Shown here piece after piece: positions 25,120 to 33,890 of a stretch of 64,000 bases of DNA. The translations under genes and the position numbers were made by a program. The first letter of the stretch is position 1; the number at the start of each line of letters is the position of its first letter. Below the pieces are notes generated by a model that was given only the letters and a program-made list of their open reading frames with translations, ran no database searches and was not told the origin of the DNA. The DNA is from Natrarchaeobaculum aegyptiacum (GTDB lineage: Archaea > Halobacteriota > Halobacteria > Halobacteriales > Natrialbaceae): the NCBI RefSeq assembly GCF_002156705.1, contig NZ_CP019893.1, positions 3,596,001 through 3,660,000 of the forward strand, given 5' to 3'.

Positions 25120-27021
25120 TCAGTCACCTGCTGCGGGCTCGATTCGAACCTGTGCGGTCGGTTCGCGCGCTTCCTCCGCGACGTTTACCTCGTAGCCTTC
25201 GACGATCTCTGCCGGCTCGAACGGGTTCCCGTTGAACTTGAGCAGGCTCGTCAGTTTCTCGCCGTAACGGCCGAGTTCCTTCTGCAGGAGGCCGCGGAAC
25301 TGGCCCGTCGCGTTCATCTCGACGACCATCGCCTCGTCGACGCTCTCGACGAATTCCTCGAGTTCGTCGGACGGGAACGGCATCATGTCCGAGACGCTGA
25401 TCCCGCGGACGCTGTGGCCATCGTCGTTCAGGCGGTCGATGGCCTCGGCGACGGCACCCTGGGAGGAGCCCCAGGTGATGATGCCGTACTCGGCCTTCTG
25501 GGGGCCGTAGTAGGTCTGGTTCGACTCGCGGTCGTCTAGGTCCGCGCGGATCGCCTCGAGCTTCTCGAGGCGGCGTTCCATCTGGAACGTACGGTTGTCG
25601 GGGTCCTCGCTGATGTGGCCGACTGGCGAGTGTTCGTTCCCGGTCGCGAGGTAGCGACCGCCCTTCTGACCGGGGAGCGAACGCGGCGCGACGCCGTCCT
25701 CGGCGGCCTCGTAGTTGAAGCGCTTGAACTTTCCGCTGGCGTCGTGGGCTGCCTCCTTCAGTTCCTCTTCGGTCAGCGTCGAGCCCAGGTCCGGAGCCGG
25801 TTCACGGTCGAAGAATTCGACGTCGACGTTCTTGTTCTCGCCGGAGAGCTTCTGGTCGTAGATGATGATCGCCGGAATCTGGTAGTCCCAGGCGATCTCG
25901 AAAGCCAGTCGCGTCTGCTCGTAGGCCTCCTCGATGTTCCCGGGCGCGAAGACGACGCGCTGGGAGTCGGCCTGGCTCGTGTAGAGGACGAACTCGAGGT
26001 CGGACTGTTCGGGCTTGGTCGGCATCCCGGTCGACGGGCCGGCGCGCATCGACTCGACGAGCACCAGCGGCGTCTCGGTCATCTCGGCGAGGCCCAGTGG
26101 TTCGCTCATCAGCGCGAAGCCACCGCCGGAAGAACCGGACATGGCCTTCACGCCGGCGTGGCTCGCGCCGACCGCGAGCGCCGCCGCGGCGATCTCGTCT
26201 TCGACCTGTTCGGAGATGCCGCCCATGTCGGGGAAGTTCTGGCTGAGGATGGTGAAGACGTCCGTCCACGGGGTCATCGGGTAGCCCGCGATGAACCGAC
26301 AGCCGGCGTCGATCGCACCGTAGGCGATCGCGTTCGAGCCAGAGAGCAGCGCCTGCTCTGTCTCGTGTTCGCCCTCCGGAATCCGGAGGTCGTGTCCGAG
26401 GTCGAACTCCTCCTCGACCATCTCGTGGGCCTCGTGGAGGATCTCGAGGTTCGTCTCGAAGATCTCGCCGCTCATCGCGTCTTCCATCAGATCCTCGATG
26501 TGACCGAGGTCCATCCCGAGGAGCGCAGCCGTGACACCGACGCCGGCAGTGTTTCGCATGACCTCGCGACCGTGTTCCTTGGCGATCGAGCGGAGGTCGA
26601 CCGGGTAGACGTGCCAGTCGTTCTCTTCGGCCCGTTCCTCGAGGCCGATCTCCTCGAGGTCCTCGTCGTCGAACAGCCCCTCGTCGTAGACGATGACCCC
26701 ACCCTCGCGGAGTTCGTCCAGGTTCTCCGAGAGCGGCTTCAGCTCTTCGTTCCCGTAGTAGGCCTCTTCCTGTGGGTTCCGGGCGAATGAGTCACCCAGT
26801 GCGAGCAGGAAGTTGTAGCCGTCACCCCGTGACTGTACCTCGTGGGCTGCGGCCCGAATCTCGACGTACGTGTGGCCGCCGCGAATCCGCGACGGATAGT
26901 GTCGGTGAGTAAATACGTCGAGCCCCGAGCGCATCAGCGCTTTTGCGAAGTTCTGGCTCGTCGAGTCGATTCCGTCTCCGGAACCGCCTGCGATTCGCCA
27001 GATGAGTTCGTCGTCGCTCAT
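25120..27021 (-). CDS. porA: Pyruvate:ferredoxin oxidoreductase alpha subunit (gamma-alpha fusion)
   Basis: 633 residues, ATG 27021. The N-terminal gamma domain (1-200; IWRIAGGSGDGIDSTSQNFA and HRHYPSRIRGGHTYVEIR) is fused to the alpha domain (about 210-633; GSNAIAYGAIDAGCRFIAGYPMTP, then MSGSSGGGFALMSE). With PorB it converts pyruvate and CoA to acetyl-CoA, CO2 and reduced ferredoxin, the archaeal replacement for pyruvate dehydrogenase. The distinction from the 2-oxoglutarate enzyme rests on subunit length only. The 359-base region upstream holds the promoter and a hairpin-like inverted repeat. Confidence 0.85.
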   Translation of the reverse strand: MSDDELIWRIAGGSGDGIDSTSQNFAKALMRSGLDVFTHRHYPSRIRGGHTYVEIRAAAHEVQSRGDGYNFLLALGDSFARNPQEEAYYGNEELKPLSENLDELREGGVIVYDEGLFDDEDLEEIGLEERAEENDWHVYPVDLRSIAKEHGREVMRNTAGVGVTAALLGMDLGHIEDLMEDAMSGEIFETNLEILHEAHEMVEEEFDLGHDLRIPEGEHETEQALLSGSNAIAYGAIDAGCRFIAGYPMTPWTDVFTILSQNFPDMGGISEQVEDEIAAAALAVGASHAGVKAMSGSSGGGFALMSEPLGLAEMTETPLVLVESMRAGPSTGMPTKPEQSDLEFVLYTSQADSQRVVFAPGNIEEAYEQTRLAFEIAWDYQIPAIIIYDQKLSGENKNVDVEFFDREPAPDLGSTLTEEELKEAAHDASGKFKRFNYEAAEDGVAPRSLPGQKGGRYLATGNEHSPVGHISEDPDNRTFQMERRLEKLEAIRADLDDRESNQTYYGPQKAEYGIITWGSSQGAVAEAIDRLNDDGHSVRGISVSDMMPFPSDELEEFVESVDEAMVVEMNATGQFRGLLQKELGRYGEKLTSLLKFNGNPFEPAEIVEGYEVNVAEEAREPTAQVRIEPAAGD

Positions 27022-27380
27022 AGTAAATCAGTGGCCGGTGGCCAACCGTACCCCGATTTTGGCCTACGTGACCTAAAGCCTTTGCTATACATTACCAAGG
27101 ATCTTTCGTGAAGATTCTACGTTCATTTCCGTTTCTATATAGACAATCATTACTGAAGGCCGCCATTCGTTGATGATTGTCCATCCAGGAATGACAGGAA
27201 ACCGATCGGTCCCGGGTGAATAATCGTTCAAAATGGTCGTCGGTGAAACAGTTTACTCACCGCTCGCACACGTCCCGCCAGCACTGGTCCTGCTGGCCGC
27301 CGATTCGCGAACTGGAGTGCACCGACGTTCGAGGACTTCGATACCTGCCGAGAACGAACCGACGTCGGCTCCGGGGTGGC
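27022..27380. other. Intergenic region: porA promoter and 3' of the PHP gene
   Basis: No gene is supported in these 359 bases. The right part (27230-27380) has no coding signal. The left part (27060-27200) is AT-rich and carries the likely porA TATA region (GGCTTTAGG on the minus strand near 27075) and the inverted repeat at 27142-27181. Confidence 0.5.
27142..27181. repeat. Inverted repeat, 9-bp arms
   Basis: GACAATCAT at 27142-27150 and ATGATTGTC at 27173-27181 are perfectly complementary and separated by 22 bases. It lies about 120 bases upstream of porA and could be a hairpin or a regulator site; nothing in the sequence decides this. Confidence 0.5.
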
Positions 27381-28160
27381 CTACGATTCGAGCGCCGGTG
27401 GAACGACCGGCTCGAGACCCCACCGGTCGAGAAAGTCCTCGAGAAACGACGCCCGGGGGCCAACCTCGTCTGGTCGGTGTGAGTCGGTTCCGAGCGTGAC
27501 CGGAACCTCGCGCTCGCGGATGACCTCGAGAAACGGACCAGCCGGGTGGACGATCCCGGCGTCGGTCGTCGCCCGGCCGGCGTTGATCTCGGGAATCGTC
27601 TGTGAGTCGGCGAACGCATCCGCGACGCGGCGATAGTGACCCTCGCGTGCCCGCCCGCGCAACGGTTCCGTCCGCTCGAGCAGATCGACGTGGGCGGCGA
27701 CGTCGAACAGCCCCGAGTCGATCAGGGCCACGAGATGGTCGAAGTAGCTGTCGACGACGGCGTCCAGTTCGGCGTCGGAACACTCGACAAACGCCGAGGC
27801 TACCTGGACGTTTCGACCGTCGACCTCGTGAACGCTCCCGACGGCGTACTCGAAGTCCGCCCGCTCGAGGAACGATCGGATCCGCGCTTCGTCCCGCGGA
27901 TCGTAATCCATCTCGACGGCGTCGTAGACGTCGATCGACGTGCGTTCGCGGAGTCTCTCGATGGCCTCCCGGCGGCGTTCGTACGTCAGGTCGAGGTTGA
28001 AACCGTAGAGGTCCCGCATCGAGGCCGTGGGTTCGCGCTGTGTCAGCGCACAGTGATCTGCGAACCCGATACCCTCGAGACCGGCCGACTCAGCCGCCTG
28101 CACCATCCGCTCGAGGAAACTCCCGTCAGAGTAGTTCGAGTGGACGTGGAAATCCTGCAT
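27381..28160 (-). CDS. PHP-domain phosphoesterase
   Basis: 259 residues, ATG 28160. The PHP metal motifs are in order: HVHSNYSDG (5-13), FADHC (about 33-37), Glu in VEMDYDP, HEVDG, HVDLLERTE and GTDSHRP (about 224-230), enough for a trinuclear metal centre. The layout matches histidinol-phosphatase (HisK-type) and related PHP hydrolases of about 260 residues. Histidinol-phosphate is the best-known substrate but the gene has no his neighbours here, so I give no symbol. Confidence 0.8.
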   Translation of the reverse strand: MQDFHVHSNYSDGSFLERMVQAAESAGLEGIGFADHCALTQREPTASMRDLYGFNLDLTYERRREAIERLRERTSIDVYDAVEMDYDPRDEARIRSFLERADFEYAVGSVHEVDGRNVQVASAFVECSDAELDAVVDSYFDHLVALIDSGLFDVAAHVDLLERTEPLRGRAREGHYRRVADAFADSQTIPEINAGRATTDAGIVHPAGPFLEVIREREVPVTLGTDSHRPDEVGPRASFLEDFLDRWGLEPVVPPALES

Positions 28161-28248
28161 ACGTCACGAACCAGCGGCGACGAGTTAGATGTTCGCCTGA
28201 CTTCGTCTCGCGCCAAAGCGGTGGCTCGAGTGTGAGGGTGACGATAAG

Positions 28249-28275
28249 AAATTGTAATTTTGGAAATCGTAATTT
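28249..28275. promoter_or_regulatory. Two AT-rich palindromic repeats before the ATPase gene
   Basis: AAATTGTAATTT (28249-28260) and AAATCGTAATTT (28264-28275) are near-palindromes repeated 15 bases apart. The spacing suggests a dimeric regulator bound twice on one face of the DNA. They lie 58-85 bases before ATG 28334 in a conspicuously AT-rich stretch of this GC-rich chromosome. Operator role is inferred. Confidence 0.4.
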
Positions 28276-28333
28276 CCGAACTGGTGATTTCTATATTCGA
28301 AACACAGATGTGTGGGGAGAACAGTTGAGAGGT

Positions 28334-29707
28334 ATGGAACAGTTCGTCGACCGCACCGAAGAGGTAGAGCGACTGACCAGCTGCTACGAATCTGACCGGG
28401 CGGAGTTCGTCGTGATCTACGGTCGCCGCCGACTGGGAAAGAGCGAACTGGTTCGACAGTCCATCGTCGACCGCGACGACGCGGTGTACTACCAGGCGAT
28501 CGAGTCGACGGCACAGAATCAGCTCGAGCAGTTCGTCGACGTCGTCACGGACACGTATCCGGAACTGCGCGACGTTCGGCGAGACTGGGAGCCACTGCTG
28601 GGAGCACTTGGCGATCGTGATGCCGTCGTGGTGATCGACGAGTTTCCGTTCCTCCTGCAGGAAGACGACTCGGTACCATCTCGCGTCCAACGAGTCTGGG
28701 ACACGCGAATACAGGAGACGAGCGCGACGCTCGTTCTGGTCGGCTCGGCGATTAGCGTCATGGAAGACGAGGTTCTCTCGGGTGGAAGTCCGCTCTACGG
28801 TCGGCGAACGGCGACGATCGATCTCGGCCCGCTCTCGGCTGCAGACGTACGGGAGTTTGCGCCGAGCTACGACGACGAAACGTCGATCACGACGTGGGCC
28901 ATCTACGGCGGGACGCCGTACTACCTCCAGACGATCGATCCCGACCGGTCACTGGCGGAGAACGTCGATCGATCTATCCTCTCGGAGCGAGGGTTGCTCT
29001 ACTCGGAACCGGAGTTTCTCCTGCGGACCGAACTGCGAGACCCGAACACGTACTTCAGCATTCTCCGGGCACTTGCTCACGGTCGACGCACCCCGAACGA
29101 GATAGCCGAGATGGCAGGCGTCGACTCCGGGTCACTGAGTTCGTACCTCCAGAAACTGCGTCGACTGCGACTCGTCGAGCGACACATCCCAGTCACCGAG
29201 TCGGCGAGGTCGTCGAAACGAGGCCGGTACCGAATCGCCGCGCCACTCTTCAGGTTCTGGTTCCGGTTCGTCTACGGAAATCAGGACCAGCTTCGATTGC
29301 TCGACAGGGATGCCTTCGAGACGATCGTGGAGCCAGAACTCGCCGATTACGTCAGCCCATTGTTCGAACGGCTCTGTCAACGAGCGACGCCGAAACTGCT
29401 CGATCGGCAGTTCCACGATATCGGCCAGTGGTGGTTCAGAGAACACGAACTGGACGTCGTCGGACTGACCAGTGCCGGCCTCGTGGCGGGCGAGTGCAAG
29501 TTCACCTCAGCCCCCGTGAGCGAGGGCGTCCTCGCCGACCTCGAGCGAACGGCCGACGAGGTGCGCTGGTCGACTGGGCCGGCCGACGGATCGACCCACT
29601 ACGTCCTGTTCAGCCGATCGGGGTACACCGACGACTGCAAACGCAGTGCCGACCGCCGTGAGGACGTGTCGCTGTTCGACTGTGGGGACGTCCTCGAGGC
29701 CCTCTAG
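28334..29707 (+). CDS. Archaeal AAA+ ATPase with winged helix and PD-(D/E)XK-like C-terminus (DUF234 type)
   Basis: 457 residues from ATG 28334. STAND/MNS-type ATPase module at 1-215 with Walker A GRRRLGKS (30-37), Walker B VVVIDEFPF (about 98-106) and sensor-like VLVGSA. A winged helix spans about 245-300 (RTPNEIAEMAGVDSGSLSSYLQKL). The C-terminal DUF234 region contains ELDVVGL, then GECKF about ten residues later, the D...ExK pattern of restriction-endonuclease-like folds. Such ATPases are widespread in archaea, with unproven roles suggested in mobile elements or defence. It is monocistronic with an AT-rich promoter carrying repeated palindromes, hinting at later arrival or tight control. 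Confidence 0.85.
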   Translation: MEQFVDRTEEVERLTSCYESDRAEFVVIYGRRRLGKSELVRQSIVDRDDAVYYQAIESTAQNQLEQFVDVVTDTYPELRDVRRDWEPLLGALGDRDAVVVIDEFPFLLQEDDSVPSRVQRVWDTRIQETSATLVLVGSAISVMEDEVLSGGSPLYGRRTATIDLGPLSAADVREFAPSYDDETSITTWAIYGGTPYYLQTIDPDRSLAENVDRSILSERGLLYSEPEFLLRTELRDPNTYFSILRALAHGRRTPNEIAEMAGVDSGSLSSYLQKLRRLRLVERHIPVTESARSSKRGRYRIAAPLFRFWFRFVYGNQDQLRLLDRDAFETIVEPELADYVSPLFERLCQRATPKLLDRQFHDIGQWWFREHELDVVGLTSAGLVAGECKFTSAPVSEGVLADLERTADEVRWSTGPADGSTHYVLFSRSGYTDDCKRSADRREDVSLFDCGDVLEAL

Positions 29708-29747
29708 AGAGCGATTCGAAAACAGTCCGTCCGGACCGACCGGACGC

Positions 29748-30902
29748 TCACTGGTTTCGCGGGTTGCTCGGGTGGTAGTCCGTATCGTACTCGCCCGGTT
29801 TCCCGTCGACGCGGTCCGGGTTGATCCGGCCCGAGAGTAGCATGAAGTCGACGAGCGTGAGCGCGAGCATCGCCTCGACGACCGGCACGCCGCGAGGCGG
29901 CAAGACGGGGTCGTGGCGGCCGATGACCTGCGCGTCGTCGACGACCTCCTCGGTCTCCCAGTCGACCGTCTGCTGTTCCGTCGGGATCGAGGTCGGGGCG
30001 TGAAGCGTCACCTCACCGTAGATTGGTTCGCCGCTCGAGATCCCACCCTGAATGCCACCGTGATCGTTCTCGACCGGTACCGGGTTCCCGTCCTCGTCGA
30101 ACTCCCAGTCGTCGTTGCGGTCTTTGCCCGACCACTCCGCTGCCTCCGTGCCGAGACCGAACTCGAAGGCCGTCGTCGCCGGGACGGCCATCATCGCCTG
30201 GCCGAGTCGGGCCGAGAGCGAGTCGAAGCGTGGCGCACCGAGACCGACGGGGACGCCGCGAGCCTCGAAGTAGATACTGCCACCGATGGAGTCACCCTCG
30301 TCCTGATAGTCGGCGATCAGGTCCTGCATCTCGTCGGCCGTCTCGGGATGGGCACAGCGAACGTCGTTTTCCTCGCTGTGCTCGAGCAGTTCCTCGAAAC
30401 TGACCTCGGGTGCCACGACGTCGCCGATCTGGTTGACGTGGGCTTTGAGTTCGACGCCCTCGAGTGCGAGCAGTTTCTTCGCGATCGCGCCGGCGGCGAC
30501 CCAGTTGACCGTCTCGCGTGCAGAGGATCGACCGCCCCCACCCCAGTTGCGGGTGCCGAACTTCGCGGAGTAGGTGAAGTCGCCGTGACTCGGTCGCGGC
30601 GCGGTGATGAAGGGTTCGTACTTGCCCGAGCGGGCGTCCTTGTTCTCGATGACCATTCCGATCGGCGTGCCGGTGGTGTAGCCGTCCTGCACGCCGGAGT
30701 TGATCGTCACCGCGTCGGGTTCGCCGCGGCTCGTGGTGATCATCGACTGGCCGGGTTTACGCCGATCGAGATCTTCCTGAATGTCGTCTGCAGAGAGCTC
30801 GAGGCCAGCGGGACACCCCGAGACGGTACAGCCCATCGCCTCCCCGTGGCTCTCGCCGAACGTGGTCACCTGGAAGAGGCGACCGAAGCGGTTGCCGTTC
30901 AT
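29748..30902 (-). CDS. aroC: Chorismate synthase
   Basis: 384 residues from ATG 30902 (MNGNRFGRLFQVTTFGESHG). Converts EPSP to chorismate with reduced FMN, the last step of the shikimate pathway. GESHGEAMGCTVSGCPAGL, the RKPGQS region and GGGRSSARETVNWVAAGAIA, SGEPIYGEVTLHAPTS and RHDPVLPPRGVPVVEAM are the family signatures. Upstream in-frame codons are not conserved. aroA lies 4 kb away, so the genes are near but not in one operon. The tail is rich in acidic residues, as usual for halophiles. Confidence 0.97.
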   Translation of the reverse strand: MNGNRFGRLFQVTTFGESHGEAMGCTVSGCPAGLELSADDIQEDLDRRKPGQSMITTSRGEPDAVTINSGVQDGYTTGTPIGMVIENKDARSGKYEPFITAPRPSHGDFTYSAKFGTRNWGGGGRSSARETVNWVAAGAIAKKLLALEGVELKAHVNQIGDVVAPEVSFEELLEHSEENDVRCAHPETADEMQDLIADYQDEGDSIGGSIYFEARGVPVGLGAPRFDSLSARLGQAMMAVPATTAFEFGLGTEAAEWSGKDRNDDWEFDEDGNPVPVENDHGGIQGGISSGEPIYGEVTLHAPTSIPTEQQTVDWETEEVVDDAQVIGRHDPVLPPRGVPVVEAMLALTLVDFMLLSGRINPDRVDGKPGEYDTDYHPSNPRNQ

Positions 30903-31014
30903 TACGCCCCTCTCTGGGACGCGGCCACTTATCACTGCAGGGTTCGCACCCGATCCGCGACGAAACCGGCGTCTCGCTCGACCCCGGTTCCGTCCTTCGA
31001 GCAGGCTTCCGACG

Positions 31015-32250
31015 TCAGACCAGTTGCTCGAGTTCTGCCGCCGCGAACGGAACGAGCATTTCGTCGGGATGGAGACCACCGTGCATCCCGACGAACTCGA
31101 GTTTCGTCCGATCGCTCCCGTACCAGACGAGCGAGTCGCGGTGGACCACGACGAGGTCACCCAGTCGGCGAGAGAACGGCTCGCTTTTCGGCTCCGGACC
31201 GAACAACTCACACTCGAGGGCCGCCTCGCGGGTGAAGATCTGGGCGTCGAGTTCCCGCTCGAGCAACGTTCGAACCCGGTCTACGGTTCCCGGCCGCAGG
31301 TAGAGGTGCAGGTTGCGCGGACTGCCAGCGTATCGAACTGGGTCGCCCGTTTCGTGGCGTTGTAGCGACTCCATCACCGTATCGAACCGCTCGAGATCGA
31401 CGTTCCGTTCAGCCCGGGTGTCGACGTGGCCGTGATCGGCGGTCAGGAGGACGAGCGTGTCGCCGGCCTCGTCCGAATCGAGAGCCGAGAGCGCCTCCTC
31501 GATCGTCTGGAAGACCCGATCGACGACCTCGCCGTACTCGTCCGAGGTCGACCCGTGTTCGTGGGCGACGGAATCGATCTGCGGGAGGTAGGCGTACAGG
31601 TACGCGGGATCGTCGGCGGCGGCAAACGCCTCGCGAAGGACCGGAACGAAGCCCTCGAGGGTCGGCTCTGGTCCGTAGGTGTGACACGTCGCGCCCGTAT
31701 ACGTTTCGGGGAACGGGACGACGTGCCGGCAGTCGATCCCCGCCCGCTCGAGCGCGGGATAGATGGGGTCACCTTCGAAGACGTCCTCGAGGTCGCGGTC
31801 GACCGTCTCGTCGCCAGCGGTCACCTCGGTCGTGAACGCCTCGCAGGTGGCGTCCGCTGCCGGATCGTACACGTCCCATCCCAGAACCCCGTGGGAGACG
31901 GGGAGCCGCGCCGTGTGAAACGTCGTGAGCGCCGCGGCCGTCTCGGAGGGGTACAGCGACGTTAGCGGCGTCACGCGCGCCCGCTCCTCGAGGCGCTCGA
32001 CCACCGGATGTGAGCGGTGACGTTTCCAGTGGGCGAGCCCGAATCCGTCGACCAGGACGAGGAGCACGCGGTCGTACGACGCGCTGGGGTCGGGGAAGAC
32101 GTCCGGCGGGAGCGAGCGCTCACCGCCGACGCCGAGTACCGACTGGACGGTATCGGCGACGTTCGCGAAGCAGTACTCGCCGTAGTCGGGGAAGAGATAG
32201 CCGTCGTCGGTCAGGCGGTTACGCAGCCGCGACTCGAGGTCGGTGCGCAT
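31015..32250 (-). CDS. Type I phosphodiesterase/nucleotide pyrophosphatase-like hydrolase
   Basis: 411 residues from ATG 32250. Alkaline-phosphatase-like core: LLVLVDGFGLAHW (about 61-73; first metal Asp), SLYPSETAAALTTFHT (about 99-114; the Thr or Ser nucleophile candidate), AYLPQIDSVAHEHG (second metal Asp/His) and LLTADHGHVDTR (about 274-285; DHG metal motif). These fit nucleotide pyrophosphatase/phosphodiesterase or phosphonoacetate-hydrolase-type enzymes. No signal peptide is present, so it is cytoplasmic. Substrate unknown. It neighbours aroC and ccdA without an obvious operon link. Confidence 0.8.
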   Translation of the reverse strand: MRTDLESRLRNRLTDDGYLFPDYGEYCFANVADTVQSVLGVGGERSLPPDVFPDPSASYDRVLLVLVDGFGLAHWKRHRSHPVVERLEERARVTPLTSLYPSETAAALTTFHTARLPVSHGVLGWDVYDPAADATCEAFTTEVTAGDETVDRDLEDVFEGDPIYPALERAGIDCRHVVPFPETYTGATCHTYGPEPTLEGFVPVLREAFAAADDPAYLYAYLPQIDSVAHEHGSTSDEYGEVVDRVFQTIEEALSALDSDEAGDTLVLLTADHGHVDTRAERNVDLERFDTVMESLQRHETGDPVRYAGSPRNLHLYLRPGTVDRVRTLLERELDAQIFTREAALECELFGPEPKSEPFSRRLGDLVVVHRDSLVWYGSDRTKLEFVGMHGGLHPDEMLVPFAAAELEQLV

Positions 32251-32333
32251 CGGGTGCACTGCGACGGTGAGCGAAAAAAGTGTCGCCGCCTCGTCGATGC
32301 GGAGTGGTCCCCGGCCGTGCGACCGTCCCCATT

Positions 32334-33032
32334 TCACCCGAGTCCGAGCTGTGCCAGCCCGCCGTAGGGGAACAGGAAGAGGTACAGCTGAACGACGCCG
32401 GCGGCGATCAACAGGGCCCCGGCGGCACGCTCGAGCAGCGGGCCGCGTGGCACTGCTCGTCGGAGCAGGCTGTCACGGCCGAGTGCGATGACGGCCGTGA
32501 CGGCGACGAGCATGGTCGCCATCCCCGCGGCGTAGGCTCCGACCGTGAGGAGGGCGATCGTCGCGCCGCCGGTGAGGCTCGCGAGGACGACCGCGACGAA
32601 CACCGGTGCGGTACAGCCGGCGGCCGCGACGGCGTAGGCGACACCGAACGCGAAGTAGCCCCGGTAGGATCGCTGTCGTTCGGGAAGCTGGATCGTCAGT
32701 TGCGACAGGTGGGCGAAGCCACCGAGGGTGACGACGCCGAGGCCGATCAGTGCGAGGCCGACGACGGCACCGAGCAGGACGAGCCGTTCTAAGTACTGTG
32801 AGCCGATCGAGGTCGCGACGCCGACCAGACCGAGGTAGACGACGAACATTCCGAGACTGGCAACGAGGCTGACCCGGACGGCCTGAGCGAGCGTTCGTCG
32901 TGGATTGCTGGCGCTATCGGCCCCAAGGTAGTAGGCCACGTACCCGGGGAGCATCGGGAAGGCACACGGGGCGAAGAACGTGACCATCCCGGAGCTAAAG
33001 GCGAACCAGAGGCGCAGATCAGAGAGCGGCAT
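32334..33032 (-). CDS. CcdA-type thiol-disulfide membrane transporter
   Basis: 232 residues with six membrane helices. The Cys pair typical of CcdA/DsbD is visible as FFAPCAFPMLPGY (Cys23) and AAGCTAPVF (about Cys141), one in each half. It carries reducing equivalents from cytoplasmic thioredoxin to outside proteins. It follows the TlpA-like thioredoxin gene by 3 bases, so the two are co-transcribed, and the TlpA-like protein is the likely electron acceptor. Possible use is in cytochrome c or copper protein maturation. The start ATG 33032 is the only one giving the first helix in full. Confidence 0.9.
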   Translation of the reverse strand: MPLSDLRLWFAFSSGMVTFFAPCAFPMLPGYVAYYLGADSASNPRRTLAQAVRVSLVASLGMFVVYLGLVGVATSIGSQYLERLVLLGAVVGLALIGLGVVTLGGFAHLSQLTIQLPERQRSYRGYFAFGVAYAVAAAGCTAPVFVAVVLASLTGGATIALLTVGAYAAGMATMLVAVTAVIALGRDSLLRRAVPRGPLLERAAGALLIAAGVVQLYLFLFPYGGLAQLGLG

Positions 33033-33035
33033 CGG

Positions 33036-33752
33036 TCACTCGGAGGGGGTCTCGCCGTCGGTGTCGTCTGCGTCGCCGACGTCCGCGTCGGCTCCCGATT
33101 CTCCATCGCTGTCGTCGTCCGTTTCACTCTCAGCCGCCGACCCAGCGTCGCCGCTCCCGGTCGAATCGTTCTCGAGTTCGGCGTCGATGGCCTCGACAAT
33201 CGTCTCCGCGTCGGCCGTCCCGCTCGTGTGCCAGCGGACGTTCCCCTCGGGATCGACGAGGACGATCGAGGGATAGACGCTCACGCCGTACTCCTCGTGG
33301 AGGTCGGCCCCGGGATCGATAGCGGCGGGCCAGTCGGCTTCGTTCTCCGCCCAGTAGTCGGTGACGAGTTCGCGGTCGTCCTCGGGAGAGACCGACCGCA
33401 TCGCAAGGGTCTCCTCGTCGTACGCGTCGCGAACGTCGTGGAGAGACTCGAGTTGCGGTTCGCAGGGCCCACACCACGTCGCGAAGAAGTAGACGAGCGT
33501 GAGTTCGGCGTCGGCGATCACGTCGATTTCGTCGTCGGCGACGACGCCGAGTGCCTCGATGCGTCGATCCGGCGCGACGCTCGCGGGGACGTTGTTCCCG
33601 GTGACATTCGAGATGCTCGAGAAGACGGTCATACACCCCGAAAAGGGGACGACGGCGGCGAGTCCAACGAGTCCGCGTCTCGTGAGATGCGGGGATCGCG
33701 AGGGAGGTGAATCGGCGCTCGATTCGTCGCGTTCGGATGCGGCGGGGACCAT
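33036..33752 (-). CDS. TlpA-like thioredoxin lipoprotein
   Basis: 238 residues from ATG 33752. Tat-type signal with RR at 25-26 and lipobox FSGC (Cys40), so it is extracytoplasmic and anchored. The thioredoxin fold has the active site FFATWCGPCEPQ (Cys94 and Cys97) and the cis-Pro loop VSVYPSIVLVD. The C-terminus is a low-complexity Asp/Ser/Glu tail of about 45 residues, probably disordered and external. It probably receives electrons from the CcdA protein encoded 3 bases downstream, forming a thiol reduction system for secreted proteins. Confidence 0.9.
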   Translation of the reverse strand: MVPAASERDESSADSPPSRSPHLTRRGLVGLAAVVPFSGCMTVFSSISNVTGNNVPASVAPDRRIEALGVVADDEIDVIADAELTLVYFFATWCGPCEPQLESLHDVRDAYDEETLAMRSVSPEDDRELVTDYWAENEADWPAAIDPGADLHEEYGVSVYPSIVLVDPEGNVRWHTSGTADAETIVEAIDAELENDSTGSGDAGSAAESETDDDSDGESGADADVGDADDTDGETPSE

Positions 33753-33890
33753 ATAGTTACTTCGTTAACACTACTACATGGATCTTTCCATCGATTTGAT
33801 GGGTTTTCGGTGTAGATGAGTTCGATCGTCGCGGGACCGTCTCGTGAGCGAACAGGTTTCCATGTCCTGTGCTATCCAGGAGCAAGAGCT

